This document shows, in pieces, positions 42,069-48,853 of a DNA stretch of 64,000 nucleotides. The notes beneath the pieces are model-generated. The model searched no databases, had not been told where the DNA came from, and saw nothing but the letters and a program-made list of their open reading frames with translations. Each line of letters opens with the position of its first letter. Positions within the stretch are counted from its first letter, which is position 1. The DNA lies in the NCBI GenBank assembly GCA_040901445.1, contig JBBDYQ010000007.1, positions 62,001-126,000 on the forward strand. The letters run 5' to 3'. The stretch is from Thermoleophilaceae bacterium. Its GTDB lineage: Bacteria > Actinomycetota > Thermoleophilia > Solirubrobacterales > Thermoleophilaceae. Both the position numbers and the translations under genes were made by a program.

Positions 42069-42767
42069 CTACGACTCCTCCACCTCCATGCCCTCGATGG
42101 TGATCACCTGGAGCGGCTGCTCCGTGGGATCGCCGAGGGCGCCGATCCGCTCCACCACGTCCATGCCGTCCGTGACCTCGCCGATGATGGCGTACTCGGG
42201 CGGCAGCCCGGCGTCCTCACCGGTGACCACGAAGAACTGGCTGCCGGACGTCCCGGGCGGCTCGTTGCCCGCCTTGGCCATGGCCACCACCCCCTTCGTG
42301 TAGGCGGCGTCGGAGGCCGGCTCGTCCAGGGTGGAGTAGCCCGGCCCACCGGCGCCGGTGCCGGTGGGATCGCCGCCCTGGATGACGAAGCCGGGGACGA
42401 TGCGGTGGAAGAACGTGTCGTCGTAGAAGCCCTTCTCGGCGAGCGCGACGAACGACGCGGTGGTGGCAGGCGCGGACTCCACGTCGAGGGTGATCGTGAA
42501 GTCGCCACAGCTCGTCTGGACCGTGACCTCGTGGGTGGCGGAGGCGTCGAGCTCCCCGTCGGGCTCCTCCTCGCCCCCTTCCTCCTTGGCGGGCGGCTGG
42601 GCCACCTCGGGACAGCCGCTGCCGGTGTCCTCGCCTGTGGCGGTGCCGGCCTGCGCGGTGCTGTCCCCGCCCGTGGTGGAGGCCGAGTCCCCGTCGTCGT
42701 CATCGTCGCCGCAGGCGGCCAGGCCGAGGGCGAGCAGCAGGGCAAGGAGGGTTGCGAGCCGTGACAC
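42069..42767 (-). CDS. Cyclophilin-type peptidyl-prolyl isomerase lipoprotein
   Basis: A 232-aa exported lipoprotein that would speed proline isomerisation in proteins outside the membrane. The signal peptide ends in lipobox LGLAACG, followed by an Asp/Ser/Gly-rich linker to about residue 75. The cyclophilin domain follows with FVALAEKGFYDDTFFHRIVP, the active-site FVIQGGDPTGTG and GSQFFVVTGED. The third and catalytic arginine (FHR) is present. Starts with GTG. It is upstream of the CnoX-like gene, so two protein-folding factors share a unit. Confidence 0.92.
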   Translation of the reverse strand: MSRLATLLALLLALGLAACGDDDDDGDSASTTGGDSTAQAGTATGEDTGSGCPEVAQPPAKEEGGEEEPDGELDASATHEVTVQTSCGDFTITLDVESAPATTASFVALAEKGFYDDTFFHRIVPGFVIQGGDPTGTGAGGPGYSTLDEPASDAAYTKGVVAMAKAGNEPPGTSGSQFFVVTGEDAGLPPEYAIIGEVTDGMDVVERIGALGDPTEQPLQVITIEGMEVEES

Positions 42768-42810
42768 GGCGGCGAAGGGTAGCGGCCCCGCGCATACGAT
42801 TGCGCTGCCG

Positions 42811-43608
42811 ATGCGCCTGGCCCCCCTCCTCGCGTCCTACGACCAGCTGATCCTCGACCTCGACGGGTGCGTGTGGATCGGCGGCGAGCCCACGCCCGGG
42901 GCCGTGGAGGCGATCGCCGCGCTGCGGGAGGCGGGCAAGCGACTGGCCTTCGTCACGAACAACCCCCGCCACTCCGGCGAGGAGTACGTCCGGATGCTGT
43001 GGGGCGTGGGCGTGCAGGCCTCCATCGGCGACGTGGTCACGGTGGGCTCGGCGCTCCAGCATCTGCTGGCCGACACCCGGGCCGGGCGCACCGCCTTCGT
43101 GATCGGGGCGCCCGCGCTGCTCGACCACGTGGCCGCCGCCGGGCTGCGGGTGATGAACGGCACCGACCTGGCATCGCGCGCCGAGGTGGTGGTCGTGGGC
43201 GGCACGGACCGCGTGGACTACGACGGCCTGCGCACCGCGGCGCTCGCCGTGCAGCGCGGGGCCGACTTCCTGGCCACAAGCCGCGATCCCACCTACCCGA
43301 TGCCCGAGGGCATGTGGCCGGGCGGCGGCGCCATCCTCGCGGCGGTGGAGGTGACCACCGGCCAACGGGCCACGATCGTGGGCAAGCCCGAGCCGCAGCT
43401 CTTCCTCACCGCAGTGGACCGGCTGGGCTCCGGGCGCACGCTCGTGGTGGGCGACCGCCTGGACGCGGACGTGGCGGCCGCCGGCCGTGCCGGCCTGGAC
43501 GCCGCACTCGTGCTCACCGGCGGCGCCACGCGCGAGGCCGCCGCCGCCGCACCCGAGCCGCGCCCGGTGGCGGTGGCGGACACCTTGGCGGCGCTCGTCG
43601 CCGGCTAG
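42811..43608 (+). CDS. HAD-superfamily phosphatase (NagD-like)
   Basis: A 265-aa HAD hydrolase of subclass IIA. The nucleophile motif is LILDLDGCVWIGG, motif II is FVTNNPRHSGEEY, the C2-cap is between, motif III is the lysine in VGKPEPQLF, and motif IV is VVGDRLDADVAAAGRAG. Relatives dephosphorylate 2-phosphoglycolate, p-nitrophenyl phosphate or nucleotides; the substrate is not predictable. ATG 42811 is 43 bp from the divergent cyclophilin start. The following 206-bp intergenic region is highly structured. Confidence 0.88.
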   Translation: MRLAPLLASYDQLILDLDGCVWIGGEPTPGAVEAIAALREAGKRLAFVTNNPRHSGEEYVRMLWGVGVQASIGDVVTVGSALQHLLADTRAGRTAFVIGAPALLDHVAAAGLRVMNGTDLASRAEVVVVGGTDRVDYDGLRTAALAVQRGADFLATSRDPTYPMPEGMWPGGGAILAAVEVTTGQRATIVGKPEPQLFLTAVDRLGSGRTLVVGDRLDADVAAAGRAGLDAALVLTGGATREAAAAAPEPRPVAVADTLAALVAG

Positions 43609-43814
43609 ATCCAGTCCTCCCAGGTTGGAGGCCGGAAAGTAGCCGCCGGCGCCGCGACAGTGGCCGCGCTGGGTCGCTTTACCCCGAGTATGTCGGGGCA
43701 AGGTGACCCGGTGGCCCGGCGAGTCCCGCTGGGAGCCCGGCGCGATCCGCGCCGCGGCATGGGGCAAGCATCCTGCCCGTGGTCGCAGGACGACCACCAG
43801 CCAGGACGCTTCCC
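43609..43814. other. Structured intergenic region between converging genes
   Basis: 206 bp without a gene. On the plus strand several hairpins follow each other: CTCC-CAGGTT-GGAG near 43624, CCCCGA-GTATG-TCGGGG near 43682, CGGCGCG-ATC-CGCGCCG near 43740, and GTGGTCG-CAGGA-CGACCAC near 43781. The last is followed by AGCCAGGA, which resembles a cobalamin (B12) box but without the rest of that riboswitch. There is no downstream gene for a leader in either direction, so it may be a non-coding RNA or a terminator cluster. Confidence 0.35.
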
Positions 43815-44312
43815 TCAGGCCGCGGGCGCGCAGGCCTCGACGGCCGCCCAGTCCACCCCCAGCAGCCGAGCGGCCTCCTCCGTGACCGCGAGACCGGCGG
43901 CGGCCGCTGCGGCCAACCCCTCGGCCGGGTCGGTGCCGCGCGCGTCATGGAGGTGGGCGGCGCAGACCGCGGCCACGAAGTCCGTGTGGCGGTTGCCGTG
44001 GATGGCCACCGCCCCGCGGCGCCGTGTCTCCCGCCGGAGCAGGCGCACGAGGTCGTCCAGGGCCTCTGCCCCCTCCGCGGTCTCGGCCACCGGCACGTGC
44101 CGCCACTCCAAGCCGGCCGCCTCGTAGGAGTCGAGGTTGTGGCGCGTCTTCATGGTGGACACCACGAGCCGCACGCCGGCCGCACGCAGCCACGCGATCT
44201 CGGCCGCCCGGCGCTCGGGTCGGTGGCTGCGGCCGCCGCCTCCGGGGCGCTCGAGGGCGCACAGCTTCCGCGGCCGGGCCCACCAGACCCGCCGGGGTTC
44301 GATCTCGGTCAT
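43815..44312 (-). CDS. Degenerate dual-specificity/tyrosine-phosphatase-like protein
   Basis: A 165-aa protein with the outline of a small tyrosine-phosphatase fold: a GVRLVVSTMKTR strand, an ETAEGAEALDDLVRLLRRE helix pair, and a strand-loop-helix at the P-loop position. The catalytic motif H-C-x2-G-x2-R-T is replaced by IHGNRHTDF (residues 104-112): there is no nucleophilic cysteine and the loop is shortened. It is therefore probably not an active cysteine phosphatase and may bind phosphorylated ligands. It is divergent from the class II amidotransferase gene with 60 bp between, containing an inverted repeat. Confidence 0.6.
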   Translation of the reverse strand: MTEIEPRRVWWARPRKLCALERPGGGGRSHRPERRAAEIAWLRAAGVRLVVSTMKTRHNLDSYEAAGLEWRHVPVAETAEGAEALDDLVRLLRRETRRRGAVAIHGNRHTDFVAAVCAAHLHDARGTDPAEGLAAAAAAGLAVTEEAARLLGVDWAAVEACAPAA

Positions 44313-44345
44313 TGGAGTCGCTCCTCTCTCGCTTTTAGACTCCAA
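44312..44345. promoter_or_regulatory. Inverted repeat between divergent starts
   Basis: TTGGAGTC and GACTCCAA are perfect inverted 8-mers 18 bases apart, together covering the gap between the divergent phosphatase-like gene (start 44312) and the amidotransferase (start 44373). The position suits an operator or overlapping promoter elements for both; the 18-bp spacing equals that between -35 and -10 elements. Confidence 0.4.
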
Positions 44346-44372
44346 GGAGATGACGGCCCGGATCTCACCCCC

Positions 44373-45185
44373 ATGTGCCGCGTCCTCGGCTGCGTAGCTG
44401 CTGAGCCGGTCACGATCCGGCACGAGCTGCTCGAGGCGGAGAACCCGTTCATCCGCCAGTCCGAGGAGCACGACTCGGGGTGGGGCATGGCGGTCTACGA
44501 GCGCGCCGAGGGGGGGCAGCCCCGCTGCGTGCGCTTCCCGCAGGCCGCGCACGCCGACGGCGACTTCATCGACGCCACGCACCTGCGCGGCCGCATCTTC
44601 AACGCGCACGTGCGGCGCGCCACCATCGGCGGGCTGAGCATGGAGAACACGCACCCCTTCTGCCTGGGCAACTACTCCTTCAGCCACAACGGCACGGTCA
44701 TGCGCGCGCGCCGGCTGCTCGAGCCCGGGGTGACGCCGCCGGCGGGCGAGACCGACAGCGAGTGCCTGTTCGCCTTCCTCATGCGCGACTTCGACCCCGG
44801 CGATCCGATCGGCTCGCTGCGGCATCTCGTGGCCAGCGCCATCGAGCGCTCGCCGTTCTCGGCGCTCAACTTCCTCTTCTGCGACGGCGAGCGGCTGTAC
44901 GCGTACCGGCTGGGCATCTTCGACCTGCACTGGCTCCACCGCGGCGGCGAGCTGTTCGTGGCGTCCGAGCGGATCACCGGCGAGCCCTGGCACACCGTCG
45001 GCCAGGACGTCCTGCTCGTGGCTGACCCCGCCGACATCGAGGAGCCCCACGCCGAGCGGCTCGCCGGGGACGAGCTGCTCGCGCGCGCCGACATCCGGGA
45101 GTTCGCCGAGGGCGCGGAGCTGCGGGGACTGGAGCGCGGCCAGTTCGCGGCGGCGCGCGCGACGCGACTGGCGAGCCGCGAGTGA
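44373..45185 (+). CDS. Class II glutamine amidotransferase (Ntn hydrolase)
   Basis: A 270-aa single-domain GATase II. Cys2 (MCRVLGCVAAEP) would be the N-terminal nucleophile after Met removal. Typical strands follow: SGWGMAVYER, FNAHVRRATIGGLS with the conserved arginine, NTHPFCLGNYSFSHNGTV with the Asn-Gly oxyanion site, and TDSECLFAFLM. It resembles EgtC/YafJ-type enzymes. The acceptor is unknown; no ergothioneine genes are nearby. It is first in a five-gene operon with lipid and cell-wall genes, and its stop overlaps the next GTG. Confidence 0.88.
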   Translation: MCRVLGCVAAEPVTIRHELLEAENPFIRQSEEHDSGWGMAVYERAEGGQPRCVRFPQAAHADGDFIDATHLRGRIFNAHVRRATIGGLSMENTHPFCLGNYSFSHNGTVMRARRLLEPGVTPPAGETDSECLFAFLMRDFDPGDPIGSLRHLVASAIERSPFSALNFLFCDGERLYAYRLGIFDLHWLHRGGELFVASERITGEPWHTVGQDVLLVADPADIEEPHAERLAGDELLARADIREFAEGAELRGLERGQFAAARATRLASRE

Positions 45186-46060
45186 GCCGAAAGCTCCTGC
45201 TGCTCGTGAACCCGGCGGCGGCCGGGGGCAGGTCGCTCGGCTCGCTCGCGGAAGCCCGCGAAGCGCTCGTGGCCGCGGGCGCGGAGCACCGCGTCGTGCA
45301 GACGCGGGGGCTGGACCACGCCCGCGACCTGGCCGGCGAGGCGGCGGCCAGCGGCGAGGCGATCGTGGCGGTGGGCGGTGACGGCATGGTGGGCGCCCTC
45401 GCCGGCGTCCTGCGGGACGCGCCCGTGCCGCTCGGGATCGTGCCAAGCGGGCGCGGCAACGACTTCGCCCGCGTGCTCGGGATTCCGTCCGCACCGGCCG
45501 CGGCGGCGCGCCTCCTGCTCGATGGCCCCGAGCGGCTGGTGGACGTGGCCGAGGCGGGCGGGCACCCGTTCGTGGGCATCGCCAGCGTGGGCTTCGACTC
45601 CGACGCCAACCGGATCGCAAACGAGACCAAGCGCATCCGCGGCAACCTCGTCTACGTCGTGGCCGCGTTGCGGGCGCTCGCCGCGTGGCAGCCCGCCACG
45701 TTCTCCGTGACGGTTGACGGCGAGCGCACCGAGGTCACCGGCTACTCGGTGGCGATCGGCAACTCGAAGGCCTACGGCGGCGGCATGTTCCTCATCCCCC
45801 ACGCCGAGGTGGACGACGGGCGCCTCGACGTGCTCCTGAGCGGCGAGACGTCCAAGCTCAGCTTTCTCAAGGGCCTCCCGAAGGTGTTCAAGGGCACGCA
45901 CACCGACGACCCGTCCGTGTCCTTCCTCTCCGGCCGCGAGGTGGAGGTGGACGCCGACCGGCCCTTCACCGTGTACGCGGACGGGGACCCCATCGGGGAG
46001 CTCCCCATGAAGTTCACCCTGCGCGAGCGCTGCCTGCGCGTCATCGTCCCCCCCTCCTGA
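45182..46060 (+). CDS. Diacylglycerol/lipid kinase (DagK/YegS family)
   Basis: A 292-aa lipid kinase that phosphorylates diacylglycerol or a related lipid. The N-terminal nucleotide domain has LLLVNPAAAGGRS and the catalytic GGDGM in AIVAVGGDGMVGAL, then GIVPSGRGNDFARVLGIP. The C-terminal beta-domain has GIASVGFDSDANRI and VAIGNSKAYGGGMFLIPHA, the standard pattern. It ends with the YADGDPIG element. The GTG start overlaps the amidotransferase stop. In an operon with MurT/GatD it may recycle diacylglycerol or undecaprenol left over from wall or teichoic-acid synthesis. Confidence 0.92.
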   Translation: MSRKLLLLVNPAAAGGRSLGSLAEAREALVAAGAEHRVVQTRGLDHARDLAGEAAASGEAIVAVGGDGMVGALAGVLRDAPVPLGIVPSGRGNDFARVLGIPSAPAAAARLLLDGPERLVDVAEAGGHPFVGIASVGFDSDANRIANETKRIRGNLVYVVAALRALAAWQPATFSVTVDGERTEVTGYSVAIGNSKAYGGGMFLIPHAEVDDGRLDVLLSGETSKLSFLKGLPKVFKGTHTDDPSVSFLSGREVEVDADRPFTVYADGDPIGELPMKFTLRERCLRVIVPPS

Positions 46061-47403
46061 TGCTCGCGCTCGCCACCGCGCTCGCCCGGCTGCTCCGGGT
46101 CGCAACGCGCCGCCTCGGCCGCGGCGGCACCACGCTGCCCGGCCGGGTGCTGCTGCGAGTGGAGCCGAAGGCCATCGCTCGCCTGGGTCGCGGGCTCGGG
46201 GCCGGCTCGGTGCTCGTGTCCGCCACCAACGGCAAGACCACGACCAGCGGGATGATCGCCGGCATCCTCGAACGGGCCGGACAGCCTGTGGTGCACAACC
46301 GCGCGGGCTCCAACATGGCCTGGGGCGTGGCCACCGCGCTGCTCGACGCGGGCCGGCGCGACGGCGAGCTCGGGCTGTTCGAGGTGGACGAGGCCTGGCT
46401 GCCGGAGGTGGCCGGGGCGCTGGAGCCGCGCGCGTTCCTGCTCGCGAACCTGTTCCGCGACCAGCTCGACCGCTACGGGGAGCTCGAGCTGCTCGCCGAC
46501 CGCTGGGCCGAGGTGGTGGCCGGCCATCCCGCGACGCTCGTGCTGAATGCCGACGACCCGCTGATCGCCGACCTCGGCCGCGACCGCGAGGGCGTCGTGT
46601 ACTTCGGCGTGGACGACGACTCCCAGGCCCTGCCCGAGCTTCAGCACGCCGCAGACTCCAAGCACTGCCGCCGCTGCGGCGCGCCCTACGTCTACGAGGC
46701 GGTCTACCTGGGCCATCTCGGCCGCTATCGCTGCCCCGGCTGCGGGCGCGAGCGACCGCAGCCTCAGGTCACCGCGCGGCGGGTGCGCCTGCACGGCATG
46801 AGCGGCTCGGATGTCGAGCTCGCCACCCCGGAGGGAGAGGTGTCGCTGCAACTGCCGCTCCCGGGCCTCTACAACGTCTACAACGCCGTGGCCGCGGCCG
46901 CCACCGCGCTGGAGCTGGGCGCCTCGCTCGAGCACGTGCGGGCGGGGCTGGAGGGCGCCGCGGCCGCCTTCGGCCGGGTGGAGACGATCCCCGTGGACGG
47001 GCGCGACGTGTCGATCCTGCTCGTCAAGAACCCGGCGGGCGCCAACGAGGTCCTGCGCACGCTGACGCTCGAGGACGGCCGGCTCGACCTCTGGCTGGCC
47101 CTCAACGACCGGATCGCCGACGGTCGCGACGTCTCCTGGATCTGGGATGCGGACTTCGAGCTGCTGGCGGGACGCGTGGGCCGGGTCACCTGCTCGGGCA
47201 CGCGCGCCGAGGAGATGGCGCTGCGGCTGAAGTACGCGGGCATCGAGGCACAGCCGGCCGTGGACCGCGACCTGGGCCGCTCGCTCGATGCCGCGGTCGC
47301 CGCCGGCGACGGCCCTCTGTACGCGCTCCCCACCTACACCGCGCTCATCGACCTGCGCGACCTGCTGGCGGACCGGGGACTGGCGGAGCGGTGGTCGGGA
47401 TGA
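46060..47403 (+). CDS. murT: Lipid II isoglutaminyl synthase, MurT subunit
   Basis: A 447-aa Mur-ligase-like ATPase that activates the D-Glu alpha-carboxylate of lipid II so GatD can amidate it to D-isoglutamine. The ATP loop is SATNGKTTTSGMI, the Mur core is FEVDEAWLPEV, and a zinc ribbon with Cys203, Cys206, Cys225 and Cys228 is inserted in the central domain. NAVAAAATALELG is the Mur ligase alpha helix. The C-terminal DUF1727 domain has NPAGANEVLRTL and SWIWDADFELL. Its ATG shares one base with the preceding stop, and it overlaps the methyltransferase by four bases. Confidence 0.95.
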   Translation: MLALATALARLLRVATRRLGRGGTTLPGRVLLRVEPKAIARLGRGLGAGSVLVSATNGKTTTSGMIAGILERAGQPVVHNRAGSNMAWGVATALLDAGRRDGELGLFEVDEAWLPEVAGALEPRAFLLANLFRDQLDRYGELELLADRWAEVVAGHPATLVLNADDPLIADLGRDREGVVYFGVDDDSQALPELQHAADSKHCRRCGAPYVYEAVYLGHLGRYRCPGCGRERPQPQVTARRVRLHGMSGSDVELATPEGEVSLQLPLPGLYNVYNAVAAAATALELGASLEHVRAGLEGAAAAFGRVETIPVDGRDVSILLVKNPAGANEVLRTLTLEDGRLDLWLALNDRIADGRDVSWIWDADFELLAGRVGRVTCSGTRAEEMALRLKYAGIEAQPAVDRDLGRSLDAAVAAGDGPLYALPTYTALIDLRDLLADRGLAERWSG

Positions 47404-48131
47404 CCGACGACGCCGTCATCTGGCACGACGTCGAGTGCGCCGCCTACCACGCCGATCTCGGCCTCTGGCACGAGCTCGCCTCCGCCGCGTCCGGCCCCGT
47501 GCTCGACATCGGCTGCGGCACGGGGCGGGTGGCGCTCGACCTCGCCGCGCGGGGCCACGACCTGACAGGCGTGGACTCGGAGCCCGCGCTGGTCGCGGAG
47601 CTCTCAACCCGCGCCCGGGCGCGGGCGCTGCGGGTCCGCGCGCACGCCCTCGACGCCCGCGTGCTCGAGTTGGGCCGCACGTTCGCGCTCGCCATCGCCC
47701 CGATGCAGGTCGCGCAGCTGCTCGGCGGGCCCGAGGGGCGTGCCGCCATGCTCGCCGCCGTCCGCCGCCACCTGCCGCTCGGCGGCCGCCTGGCCGCGGC
47801 GCTGGCCGACCCCTTCGAGGGGCTGGCGATCGACTGTGTGCTTCCCCCGCTCCCCGACGTGCGCGAGGCCGGCGGGTGGGTCTACCAGTCCACCCCGATC
47901 ACGGTGCGCGACGAGCCCGGCGGTGCGCTGGCGATCGATCGCCTGCGCGAGGCGGTGTCGCCCGACGGCCGGCACAGCGACAGCGTGGCCACCATCCGTC
48001 TCGACCGCGTCGACGCGCCCACGCTCGAGCGGGAGGCATCCGAGCACGGGTTCCGGGTGCTGCCCGCCCGCCGCGTTCCGGAGACCGAGGCCTACGTGGG
48101 CAGCACCGTCGTGATGCTGGAGGCCGCATGA
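47400..48131 (+). CDS. Class I SAM-dependent methyltransferase
   Basis: A 243-aa methyltransferase. Motif I is VLDIGCGTGRVALDLAARG, the ribose-binding acidic residue is in LTGVDSEPALV, and motif IV lies around ALAIAPMQVAQLL, which is where acceptor specificity sits. The target is not recognisable. ATG 47400 overlaps the murT stop (ATGA), and the stop overlaps the gatD start the same way, so it is locked inside the murT-gatD operon. This suggests a wall precursor, lipid carrier or associated factor as substrate, although insertion could be neutral. Confidence 0.88.
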   Translation: MTDDAVIWHDVECAAYHADLGLWHELASAASGPVLDIGCGTGRVALDLAARGHDLTGVDSEPALVAELSTRARARALRVRAHALDARVLELGRTFALAIAPMQVAQLLGGPEGRAAMLAAVRRHLPLGGRLAAALADPFEGLAIDCVLPPLPDVREAGGWVYQSTPITVRDEPGGALAIDRLREAVSPDGRHSDSVATIRLDRVDAPTLEREASEHGFRVLPARRVPETEAYVGSTVVMLEAA

Positions 48132-48853
48132 CGACGCTCCGCGTCTGCGCCCTCTATCCGGACCTGATGAACATCTACGCCGACCGCGGCAACATCGCGA
48201 TCCTGCGCGCGCGCTGCGGATGGCGGGGGATCGGCTTCGAGCTCGCGTCGTCCGGCATGGGCGAGGAGATTGACCCCGGCGCGCACGACCTCTTCTACAT
48301 GGGCGGCGGCCAGGACCGCGACCAGATGATGGTGGCCCGCGACATGGTGGCCACCAAGCGCGGCGCCCTCCACTCCGCCGCGGACCGGGGCGCGGTCGTG
48401 CTCGCCGTCTGCGGCGGATACCAGCTGCTGGGCTCGAGCTACCAGCTCGGGAACGAGGAGCTCCCGGGCGTGGAGCTCGTGGACCTGCGCACTGTGCGCG
48501 AGGCCGGACCCCGGCTCATCGGCAACTGCGCCATCGAGGCGGACCTGGGCGATGGGCCGCGCGTGATCGCCGGATTCGAGAACCACGGCGGTCGCACCCA
48601 TCTCGGCCCGGCCGCCGAGCCACTCGGGCGTGTGCTGGCCGGCCACGGCAACAACGGCCGGGACGGCTTCGAGGGCGTCCGGCGCGCCAACGTGATCGGC
48701 ACATACCTCCACGGACCGCTGCTGCCCAAGAACGCCTGGCTCGCCGACCGGCTCGTCGAGCTCGCGCTGGGCGTCGAGCTCGACCCGCTGCCGGACGACG
48801 ACGCGGAGGAGGCGGCCCACCGCTCAGCGCGGCGGGCCGCCGGCCTCGGCTAG
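48128..48853 (+). CDS. gatD: Lipid II isoglutaminyl synthase, GatD glutaminase subunit
   Basis: A 241-aa class I (triad) glutamine amidotransferase of the CobB/CobQ-like branch. It frees ammonia for MurT to amidate lipid II. The start LRVCALYPDLMNIYADRGN is diagnostic of GatD. The nucleophile is Cys95 in LAVCGGYQLLG and the catalytic His195 is in YLHGPLLPKN. The ENHGGRTHLG element is present. It ends against the stop of the converging RTX gene, the two stops sharing CTAG. Unlike the usual direct murT-gatD pair, it is separated from murT by the methyltransferase gene. Confidence 0.95.
   Translation: MTTLRVCALYPDLMNIYADRGNIAILRARCGWRGIGFELASSGMGEEIDPGAHDLFYMGGGQDRDQMMVARDMVATKRGALHSAADRGAVVLAVCGGYQLLGSSYQLGNEELPGVELVDLRTVREAGPRLIGNCAIEADLGDGPRVIAGFENHGGRTHLGPAAEPLGRVLAGHGNNGRDGFEGVRRANVIGTYLHGPLLPKNAWLADRLVELALGVELDPLPDDDAEEAAHRSARRAAGLG

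Noticed and set aside
43617-43650. Possible 4.5S SRP RNA (AGGCCGGAAAGTAGC)
   Set aside because: The invariant GGAA tetraloop context of SRP RNA is not matched and the flanks do not form the expected long hairpin.
43781-43812. Cobalamin riboswitch
   Set aside because: Only an AGCCAGGA B12-box-like segment fits; the upstream conserved blocks are missing and no gene lies downstream in that orientation.
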